In this document: piece by piece, positions 1-5,630 of the stretch | How positions within the stretch are numbered: the first letter of the stretch is position 1 | Layout of the letters: each line of letters opens with the position of its first letter | NCBI GenBank assembly: GCA_030043505.1 | Contig: JASHXN010000033.1 | Coordinates: forward strand, 1 to 9,168 | DNA length: 9,168 nt | Reading direction: 5' to 3' | Source: Thermoplasmata archaeon | GTDB taxonomy: Archaea; Thermoplasmatota; Thermoplasmata; UBA184 | Notes under the pieces: model-generated | Told to the model about the DNA's origin: nothing | Database searches by the model: none | What the model saw: the letters and a program-made list of their open reading frames with translations, nothing else | Translations under genes and position numbers: made by a program

Positions 1-54
1 TATTTCCTCGACAAGAAGGGCTTCATCTCCCGCGCCAAGATGAAGAACGCCTAG
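1..54 (+). CDS. C-terminal 17 residues of an unidentified protein (5' end outside window)
   Basis: The frame is open from base 1 and ends at TAG 52-54, encoding YFLDKKGFISRAKMKNA. The tail is short and basic, with no signature I can assign to a family. A strong hairpin followed by a T-rich tract begins 22 nt after the stop, as expected at the end of a real transcription unit, and this is the main support for calling it coding. Function unknown. Confidence 0.55.
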   Translation, partial: YFLDKKGFISRAKMKNA

Positions 55-76
55 GATCGAGTTCGCCTACCCTTTG

Positions 77-123
77 GCGAGGGGCTCCGTGCGGGGCCCC
101 TCGCGTTCCGACTTCTTTTTCTC
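77..123 (+). terminator. Hairpin plus T-rich tract terminator after the first partial gene
   Basis: A perfect 9-bp stem pairs 77-85 (GCGAGGGGC) with 96-104 (GCCCCTCGC) across a 10-nt loop. It is followed by a pyrimidine run with a TTTTT stretch at 116-120. The T-rich run stands out in this GC-rich background, and it suits either a bacterial intrinsic terminator or an archaeal T-tract terminator. It would separate the upstream gene from the zinc-ribbon gene starting at 184. Confidence 0.7.
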
Positions 124-183
124 CCGGTACCTCCCTCGAGAGGTCGGCCGGCCCGCCCGACGGGCGACGCCGCCGAGCGCGCG

Positions 184-438
184 ATGACGTGCCGCAACGA
201 TCCGGGCGATCCCCGACGCTGCGAACGGTGCGGTGCGTTTCTCTGGGTCGCCGAGGAAGGGCTGTTCTGCGGGGAGTGCGGCGTCCTGATGCCGTGCACC
301 ATGCGCGTGCTGCCGTTGCCGGAGACGGCGGAAGCGCGCCGGGACGCCGGCGCGACCCGTGCGCGGACGGCCGATCGGGGCCGGCGGGCGGAGCGCGCGC
401 CGGGCGACGCGGCTAGCCGTACGGCGCTTACCCAGTAA
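184..438 (+). CDS. Small zinc-ribbon protein, 84 aa
   Basis: A short ORF whose N-terminal half carries two CxxC knuckles, C13-x2-C16 and C29-x2-C32, 12 residues apart, with further cysteines at C3 and C38. This is a classic one-zinc ribbon of the kind found in many small archaeal proteins of unknown role. The second half (from about residue 50) is low-complexity, rich in Arg and Ala, and may be disordered or nucleic-acid binding. It could also be an artefact of the high GC if the true stop or start lies elsewhere. The ATG has no recognisable Shine-Dalgarno site. The gene stands alone between a terminator and the nrdJ leader. The knuckle spacing is what is seen; zinc binding is inferred; the cellular role is unknown. 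Confidence 0.5.
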   Translation: MTCRNDPGDPRRCERCGAFLWVAEEGLFCGECGVLMPCTMRVLPLPETAEARRDAGATRARTADRGRRAERAPGDAASRTALTQ

Positions 439-498
439 CGGATTCCCCGCCTCGCGGCGCCGGCCGGCGCGCGTCGGCTCACGTTTCAGACCGAGCGC

Positions 499-507
499 AG
501 ATATACC
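499..507 (+). promoter_or_regulatory. TATA-like element, possible promoter of nrdJ
   Basis: The sequence AGATATACC is an isolated AT-rich patch in a very GC-rich noncoding stretch. If it works as an archaeal TATA box, transcription would start near 525-530, giving nrdJ a leader of about 175 nt. This is weak evidence because no purine-rich BRE is evident and the domain of the host is not certain. Confidence 0.25.
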
Positions 508-564
508 GGGTCGTGGTAGGCCCGCCTCGGAGGGTTTTCGACGTGCTCTTTTCCGCGCTTCCGG

Positions 565-670
565 CGCTCCGGAGCGTGAGCGGCTGCCCTGAAACGCCCC
601 ACTCTCGAGGGCGTTGCGGCTCCCGCTCGGCCCCGGCTTAGGCCCCGCGCGGTACTAGAGCAACGGGAGC
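565..670 (+). other. Noncoding nrdJ leader with clustered inverted repeats
   Basis: The 439-703 interval has no convincing gene. Within it are a 12-bp perfect palindrome (565-576, CGCTCCGGAGCG), a 7-bp hairpin (593-599 with 609-615, 9-nt loop) and a longer-range 7-bp complementarity (619-625 with 664-670). No T-tract follows any of these, so they do not look like terminators. I looked for the cobalamin riboswitch B12-box consensus and for tRNA T-loop sequence and found neither. The segment may be a structured 5' leader or an operator region for nrdJ. High GC alone also produces short inverted repeats. Confidence 0.3.
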
Positions 671-703
671 GTCCCGGACGTCCCACCCTCAGGAAACACC
701 GTT

Positions 704-3478
704 ATGGCAATCGCGAAGAAGCGCCCGGTTCCCGGAGAGGAGACCGCCGCGCGGCCCCCCGCCCGCCCCGGCCGAGAGCCGATCGAGCTCGCCCGGCTCA
801 CGCCGGCAGGGAAGACCGCGTTCGACACCGTGGAGTGGCGAAGCCACGACGCGACGATCAAGAGCGCCGACGGCAAAGTGATCTTCGAGCAGAAGGGGAT
901 CCGCGCCCCGAAGAGCTGGTCGGAGACGAGCGTCAACATCGCGGCGTCGAAGTACTTCCGCATCCTCGACGGCCGGCGCGAGACGTCGATCGACGGGATG
1001 ATCCGGCGGGTCTGCCACTGGATCGCCCAGCAGGCGCTCTCGCTCGGCTACCTCGACACCGCCGGCGAAGGGTCGACGTTCGAGGAGAACCTCACCTACC
1101 TGATGGTCCAGCAGATGGCGGCGTTCAACAGCCCCGTCTGGTTCAACGTCGGGGTGCGCGAGCCCCCGCAGTGCTCCGCGTGCTTCATTCAGTCGGTCTC
1201 GGACGACATGGACTCGATCCTCGCGCTCGCGACGAGCGAGGGCCGCCTGTTCAAGGGCGGCAGCGGGACGGGCACGAACCTCTCGCCGCTGCGCGGCAGC
1301 CACGAGAAGCTCGCCGGCGGCGGGATCGCCTCGGGACCGGTGTCGTTCATGCGGGCGTTCGACGCGCTCGCCGGCGTGATCAAGAGCGGCGGGACGACCC
1401 GCCGCGCCGCGAAGATGGTGATCCTGAACATGGATCATCCGGACATCGTCGACTTCATCGACTCCAAGGTCCGCGAGGAGGACAAGGCCGCCGCGCTCAT
1501 CCGGGAGGGCTACTCGTCGAACTTCGACGGGACGGACCCGGACTCCGCCTACGCGTCGATCGCCTACCAGAACGCGAACCACTCGGTCCGCATCCCGGAC
1601 GCGTTCATGGACGCGGTCCTGCGGGACGGCCCGTGGTCGACGTACCAGCGGACCGACCACACGGTCGCCGAGAAGTACAAGGCCCGGGACCTCTGGCGGA
1701 AGCTCGCCGTCGCCGCGTGGCGCTGCGGCGACCCGGGCGTCCAGTTCGACGACCTGACGAACGACTGGCACACGTGCCCGAACTCCGGTCGCATCAACGC
1801 CTCCAACCCGTGCAGCGAGTACCTGTTCCTGGACGACTCGGCGTGCAACCTCGCCTCGCTCAACCTGATGCGGTTCCTCGGGGAGGACGGACGGCTCGAC
1901 GCGGAGCGGTTCCTCGCCGCCGTGCGGACGATGATCGTCGCGATGGAGGTGCTGGTCGACGCCTCCAGCTACCCGACCGCCGCGATCGCGCAGAATTCGC
2001 ACGACTACCGGCCGCTCGGTCTCGGCTACGCGAACCTGGGTTCGCTGCTGATGCACTACGGCCTCGCCTACGACTCGGACGCCGGCCGCGCCCTCGCCGG
2101 GTCGGTCTCCGCGCTCCTCTCCGCCGAAGGGTACCGCACCTCCGCCGAGATCGCCCGACGGGTCGGGCCGTTCCCCGGCTTCGAGCGGAACCGCGCGCCG
2201 ATGCTGCGCGTGATGGGCAAGCACGCTCGCGCCGCCGAGCAGCTCTCGACGACCGACGCGCGCATCGCCCCGCTCGCCCGGCTCGCCGCCGAGACGTGGC
2301 AGGCGACCGTCCGCTCCGGGGAGCTGTGGGGGTACCGCAACGCGCAGATCTCCGTCATCGCCCCGACCGGGACGATCGGGCTGCTGATGGGGTGCGACAC
2401 GCTCGGGCTGGAGCCGGAGCTCTCGCTCGTCAAGACGAAGAACCTGGTCGGCGGCGGGATCCTCCGCCTGCCGAACCGGACCGTCCCGGCCGGCCTCGTC
2501 GCGCTCGGCTACTCCGAGGAGGAGCGCCGCGCGATCCTGGAGCACCTGGAGAAGACCGGAGGGATCGAGGGAGCGCCGGGGCTCGACCCGGCGGACCTCG
2601 CCGTCTTCGACTGCGCGCTCGCCCCGGCGAGCGGCGGCCGCACGATCGAGCCGATGGGGCATCTGAAGATGCTCGGCGCCGTGCAGCCGTTCCTCTCCGG
2701 CGGCGCCTCCAAGACGATCAACCTGCCGAACAGCGCGACCGTCGAGGAGATCGAGCGGATCTACCTGGAGGCGTGGCGCCTCGGGATCAAGTCGGTCGCC
2801 CTGTACCGGGACGGCTGCAAGGCGTCGCAACCGTTCGAGACCGGGGCCAAGCCGGCCGCGACGGCCGGTCCGCGCGGTCCCGCCCGGGAGCGGCTGCCGG
2901 CCGAGCGCCGCGCCCTCACGCACCACTTCGAGGTCGGCGGCCACGACGGCTACGTCACGGTCGGCCTGTACCCGGACGGCCGCGTCGGCGAGATCTTCTT
3001 CCGCGTCACGAAGGAAGGCTCGACCGTCAACGGCCTGATGGATTCGCTCGGGCTGTCGATGTCGATGGCGCTGCAGCACGGCGTCCCGCTGAAGGACCTC
3101 GTGCGCAAGCTGGCGCACCTCCGCTTCGAGCCGGCCGGCATGACGAACAACCCGAACGTCCGCTTCGCCCGCTCGATCCCCGACTACGTCGCCCGCTGGC
3201 TCGCCCTCGAGTTCCTGTCGGAGGAGGAGCGGCGGTCGATCGGCCTGGAGCCCGCCGAAGGGAACGGGAACGGCCACGGCCCCGCCGCGGCCCCGACGCC
3301 GCCCGCCTCCACCGTCCGGTTCGAGACGAAGCCGCTCGACGCGTTCGCGCCGGGCGCGCCGGCGACCGGCGGGACGAGCGAGGACGCGCCGTCGTGCGCC
3401 GTCTGCGGCGGGATCATGATGCGCTCGGGCACGTGCTACGCGTGCACCGTCTGCGGCTCCACGAGCGGCTGTTCGTAG
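704..3478 (+). CDS. nrdJ: Adenosylcobalamin-dependent (class II) ribonucleoside-diphosphate reductase
   Basis: Reduces ribonucleotides to deoxyribonucleotides in the cytoplasm, using adenosylcobalamin to make the thiyl radical, so no O2 or partner radical subunit is needed. The 924-aa length fits full-size single-chain NrdJ with no intein. Seen: SACF with C160 and the later C381 as the expected redox pair; N368-P-C370-S-E372, the NxCxE active site with the thiyl cysteine C370; and the PTGTI phosphate-binding loop at 554-558. A TSCPD-type domain follows at about 740-850. A Cys-rich tail ends in GCS (C898, C901, C911, C914, C917, C923) and probably passes electrons or binds zinc. No ATP-cone is evident at the N-terminus. 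A Pro/Ala-rich linker precedes the tail. ATG 704 has only a weak upstream CAGGAA. The gene is monocistronic and converges on a - strand gene 13 nt after its stop. Confidence 0.97.
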   Translation: MAIAKKRPVPGEETAARPPARPGREPIELARLTPAGKTAFDTVEWRSHDATIKSADGKVIFEQKGIRAPKSWSETSVNIAASKYFRILDGRRETSIDGMIRRVCHWIAQQALSLGYLDTAGEGSTFEENLTYLMVQQMAAFNSPVWFNVGVREPPQCSACFIQSVSDDMDSILALATSEGRLFKGGSGTGTNLSPLRGSHEKLAGGGIASGPVSFMRAFDALAGVIKSGGTTRRAAKMVILNMDHPDIVDFIDSKVREEDKAAALIREGYSSNFDGTDPDSAYASIAYQNANHSVRIPDAFMDAVLRDGPWSTYQRTDHTVAEKYKARDLWRKLAVAAWRCGDPGVQFDDLTNDWHTCPNSGRINASNPCSEYLFLDDSACNLASLNLMRFLGEDGRLDAERFLAAVRTMIVAMEVLVDASSYPTAAIAQNSHDYRPLGLGYANLGSLLMHYGLAYDSDAGRALAGSVSALLSAEGYRTSAEIARRVGPFPGFERNRAPMLRVMGKHARAAEQLSTTDARIAPLARLAAETWQATVRSGELWGYRNAQISVIAPTGTIGLLMGCDTLGLEPELSLVKTKNLVGGGILRLPNRTVPAGLVALGYSEEERRAILEHLEKTGGIEGAPGLDPADLAVFDCALAPASGGRTIEPMGHLKMLGAVQPFLSGGASKTINLPNSATVEEIERIYLEAWRLGIKSVALYRDGCKASQPFETGAKPAATAGPRGPARERLPAERRALTHHFEVGGHDGYVTVGLYPDGRVGEIFFRVTKEGSTVNGLMDSLGLSMSMALQHGVPLKDLVRKLAHLRFEPAGMTNNPNVRFARSIPDYVARWLALEFLSEEERRSIGLEPAEGNGNGHGPAAAPTPPASTVRFETKPLDAFAPGAPATGGTSEDAPSCAVCGGIMMRSGTCYACTVCGSTSGCS

Positions 3479-3491
3479 GCCCGTCTACCCG

Positions 3492-3887
3492 TCAGGGGAG
3501 GGCGTACCGGGCCAGCTCGACTAGGTCCCGGACCGTCGGCCGCGAGTCGACCGGGCCGGCGTCGCCGCCCCAGGCGGCGACGATCGAACCGTCCGGGAAC
3601 TCCGGGTCCCGGCCGGCGTTCCGCCCGCCGAGCGCCGCCGGCGCGCCACGACGGTCGGCCTCCAGCAGGAGGAGCAGCGCGCCGACCGGGCCGGACGTCG
3701 CCTCCGCCGTCGTGATCCCCTTCCGGGCGACGACGACGAGCCGGGCCTCCTCCTCGAGCAGGCGGGCGGTGCCGCTGGCGCGGCCGTCCGGTCCGGGGGT
3801 GGGGTAGCCCGGAGGGCTCCAGGCGACGAGCTGCCCCGCCCGGCGCATCCGCTCCAGCAGGCCGGGGTCGATCGTCAGCGCGGTCAC
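3492..3887 (-). CDS. Conserved-looking hypothetical protein, 131 aa, coupled to the DUF2400 gene
   Basis: I do not recognise this family. The start is GTG 3887-3885, which overlaps the TGA stop of the upstream DUF2400 gene in a GTGA arrangement, so translation is probably coupled and the two products may work together. The frame stays open for 131 codons to TGA at 3494-3492. The protein begins MTALTIDPG. It has no cysteines, signal peptide or clear membrane helix, although a hydrophobic stretch (LLLLL, residues 71-75) lies in what looks like an amphipathic helix. Alternating hydrophobic segments (for example RLVVVARKG, residues 49-57) suggest a small folded alpha/beta domain. A much longer reading in the same frame upstream overlaps the DUF2400 gene antiparallel to nothing useful and is taken as spurious. 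Confidence 0.65.
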   Translation of the reverse strand: MTALTIDPGLLERMRRAGQLVAWSPPGYPTPGPDGRASGTARLLEEEARLVVVARKGITTAEATSGPVGALLLLLEADRRGAPAALGGRNAGRDPEFPDGSIVAAWGGDAGPVDSRPTVRDLVELARYALP

Positions 3888-4771
3888 GCGGCCCCTCGAC
3901 GCCCCCGCCAGAGCAAGCAGTCCGGCCGGACCGAGCACGGTCCGCAGACGGCGAGGTCCCGCTCCTTGGGACAGTCGCCCGAGATGCCGGTGTGGCAGAG
4001 GACGAAGTCGTACCGAACCGGATCGACCGGATCGATGCGCCGCAGCGCCTCGCTGACCTCCTCGACCGCCCTCCAGGAGCGGCTCCGCCGCGACGTCAGT
4101 CCGAGATGGTAGGCGATCCAGTGGACGTGCTGGTCGAGGGGGATCCGCAGCTCGCCGGTCGGCACGCGCCGCCAGACCCCCAGGTCGGGGAACCGGGGGC
4201 GGACCATCCAGCGGACGAACAGCGTCAGCCGCTTCGCCGCGCTCGTCCCGCCGTCCCGCGGGCTCGGGAACAGCGCGATATACCCCCGGGGCGGGCGGCG
4301 CCGGCGGGCCGGTAGCTCCGAACCCCGGAGCACGCGGGCGAGGGCGTCGAGCCCGTCGGCGAATCCGCCGTTGGCGAGGCCCTCGAGCAGGGCGGTCTCG
4401 AGCGAAGGGTGGCGGGCGTAGTACGCCTGCAGCGCGGCGCCGAGGTGCTCCAATTGGTCGCCGCGGATCCACCGGTGGCGGAAGCCGCGCAGGCGGCGCG
4501 CCCGCTCGCGCGCCCACGCCGGGTCGACGAGGCGGGCGAGGTCGCCGTCGCAGGCGGCGGCGAGGCGGCGGATCGCGCCCCGGATCGCCGTCGTGTTCCC
4601 GATCGCGAGCGTCGAAGCGAAGACGCCGGCGACCTCGGCGCGCCGCAGATCCCAGGCGAGGGGGCGCACCTCGGAGATCGGGTCGTCGGCGTACGACCGG
4701 TCGAACGGGAACCGGGCGTACAGCGCCTCCAGATGCCGGGGGAGCTCGGCGGACGGGCGGTGCGGGCCCAC
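3884..4771 (-). CDS. TIGR02757/DUF2400 family protein with HhH-GPD-like core and C-terminal Cys loop
   Basis: Family assignment rests on characteristic stretches. These are the N-terminal ADD..EV....AW motif (about 28-40), the FRHRW block (97-101), SAAKRLTLFVRWMVR (177-191), the LRIPLDQHVHWIAYHLGL block (208-225), and DPVDPVRYDF (247-256). The LDQHV motif resembles the catalytic-Asp segment of endonuclease III (VDTHV), so D213 and K180 are candidate glycosylase/lyase residues; the 33-residue spacing recalls the archaeal GO glycosylase. The C-terminus carries C267-x8-C276-x2-C279-x5-C285, close to the endonuclease III [4Fe-4S] loop (C-x6-C-x2-C-x5-C). DNA-repair activity is inferred and the family lacks an assigned function that I know of. 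Translation starts at GTG 4771 behind a GGAG six nucleotides upstream. First gene of a two-gene unit with the 131-aa protein, and divergent from GNAT-polX. Confidence 0.85.
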   Translation of the reverse strand: MGPHRPSAELPRHLEALYARFPFDRSYADDPISEVRPLAWDLRRAEVAGVFASTLAIGNTTAIRGAIRRLAAACDGDLARLVDPAWARERARRLRGFRHRWIRGDQLEHLGAALQAYYARHPSLETALLEGLANGGFADGLDALARVLRGSELPARRRRPPRGYIALFPSPRDGGTSAAKRLTLFVRWMVRPRFPDLGVWRRVPTGELRIPLDQHVHWIAYHLGLTSRRSRSWRAVEEVSEALRRIDPVDPVRYDFVLCHTGISGDCPKERDLAVCGPCSVRPDCLLWRGRRGAA

Positions 4772-4794
4772 GACCTTCTCCGAGCGGGGCCGCG

Positions 4795-4802
4795 GATTTA
4801 GT
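4795..4802 (-). promoter_or_regulatory. AT-rich box in the divergent intergenic region, candidate TATA element
   Basis: The 73-nt gap between the divergent DUF2400 and GNAT starts contains one AT-rich patch, read ACTAAATC on the - strand. Its centre lies about 27 nt upstream of GTG 4771, the usual distance of an archaeal TATA box from a leaderless start. On the + strand the same patch (GATTTAGT) lies 43-50 nt upstream of GTG 4845 and might serve the other direction. A GGAG site also precedes the - strand start, so a leadered transcript is equally possible. Confidence 0.3.
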
Positions 4803-4844
4803 GTTGCGCGCGGGGGGTTTCTACTCGCCCGGATTCCCCCGGGC

Positions 4845-5630
4845 GTGCCGGACGGCGTCGAGCTGCGACCGGGGATCGACCGGAGCTGGCTGGAGGCGGA
4901 GGCGCGCCGGGACCCGGTCGCCCACGCCTACGCCCTCTGGGATCTGGAGCGCTCCCCGGCCGCGTCGCAGTTCACGACGGCGGTCGTCGGAGGAACGGCG
5001 GTCGGGTACCTGCTCGTCTGGGTCGGGCGTCCCGAGCGACCGGTCGCGCACCTCCACGTTCCCGACCGCCGAGCCGAGGGGCTGTGGGACCGTCTTCCGT
5101 CCCCGCCGTTCGTGGCGGTCGTGCCCCGCTCCGGCGCGGCGGCGCTCGAGCGGATCGCCCCGCACCGGGCGTCCGAGCGGCTGACCTTGATGTACCGTCC
5201 GCGTTCCCCGGCGCCTCCGCCGTCTCCCGCGGTGCGCCGGCTCGGGCCCGGCGATGCGCCGGCCTTGCGCGCCTTCGCCGGTCGTCAGACGGCCCGCGAA
5301 GTGACCGGCTACGCCGCGCTCGACCTCGCCACCGACCCTGCGTGGGGCGCGTTCGACGACGGGTCGCTCGTCGGGGTCGCTCGCGCCGCCGTCCGGTCGC
5401 CGCGGGGGTGGATCCTTGCCGGGGTCTTCGTCGATCCCGCCGCGCGAGACCGGGGCCATGGCGCCGGGCTGGTCAGCGCCTTCCTGGCGGCGGCGGAGGC
5501 CGCCGAGGCGCCGACCGGCCTGTTCGTCCTTGACTCGGCCCGCGCCGCCCGGCACCTCTACGAGCGTACCGGCTTCCGGGCCACGGGCGAACGGGACTGG
5601 GTCGAAGCCCGCGGGGGAGGGGTGGCATGA
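4845..5630 (+). CDS. GNAT-family N-acetyltransferase (probable tandem GNAT fold), 261 aa
   Basis: Transfers acetyl from acetyl-CoA to an amine; substrate unknown. The C-terminal half (about 128-258) is canonical: motif A with VFVDPAARDRGHGAGL (194-209), where R201-x2-G204-x-G206 forms the pyrophosphate loop, then the LYERTGF motif B (238-244). The N-terminal half (about 1-118) has GNAT-like strands (TTAVVGGTAVGYLLVWV, 44-60) but no acetyl-CoA loop, suggesting a degenerate duplicate. A Pro-rich linker (SPAPPPSPAV, 121-130) joins the halves. GTG 4845 is the only start codon I find in frame between the divergent neighbour and the domain, though no clear Shine-Dalgarno precedes it. The stop TGA 5628-5630 overlaps the polX ATG, indicating co-transcription and translational coupling. 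Confidence 0.8.
   Translation: MPDGVELRPGIDRSWLEAEARRDPVAHAYALWDLERSPAASQFTTAVVGGTAVGYLLVWVGRPERPVAHLHVPDRRAEGLWDRLPSPPFVAVVPRSGAAALERIAPHRASERLTLMYRPRSPAPPPSPAVRRLGPGDAPALRAFAGRQTAREVTGYAALDLATDPAWGAFDDGSLVGVARAAVRSPRGWILAGVFVDPAARDRGHGAGLVSAFLAAAEAAEAPTGLFVLDSARAARHLYERTGFRATGERDWVEARGGGVA
5616..5620 (+). promoter_or_regulatory. Shine-Dalgarno of polX inside the GNAT 3' end
   Basis: GGAGG lies six nucleotides upstream of ATG 5627. Together with the ATGA overlap this fixes the polX start. Confidence 0.6.

Noticed and set aside
51..482. 143-codon - strand frame opposite the zinc-ribbon gene
   Set aside because: Arg/Ser/Ala-rich with no fold signature; the opposite strand has a clean CxxC/CxxC ribbon.
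590..665. Possible tRNA or cobalamin riboswitch upstream of nrdJ
   Set aside because: No T-loop consensus, acceptor stem or B12-box consensus could be found on either strand.
689..3277. 862-codon open frame on the - strand across nrdJ
   Set aside because: Antisense shadow of nrdJ caused by extreme GC at third codon positions; the product is low-complexity Arg/Val/Glu-rich with no motif.
704..3478. Intein in nrdJ (common in ribonucleotide reductases)
   Set aside because: The motifs run without interruption, the 924-aa length is normal, and no splice-junction block such as HN followed by C/S/T at an insertion is seen.
3478..3513. Possible terminator between convergent nrdJ and the 131-aa gene (6-bp stem GGCCCG/CGGGCC)
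   Set aside because: The loop of 24 nt is long, no T-tract follows on either strand, and such stems are common by chance at this GC content.
835..3807. 990-codon open frame on the + strand overlapping nrdJ in another frame and running past its stop
   Set aside because: Arg/Pro-rich shadow frame with no domain, covering both nrdJ and an opposite-strand gene.
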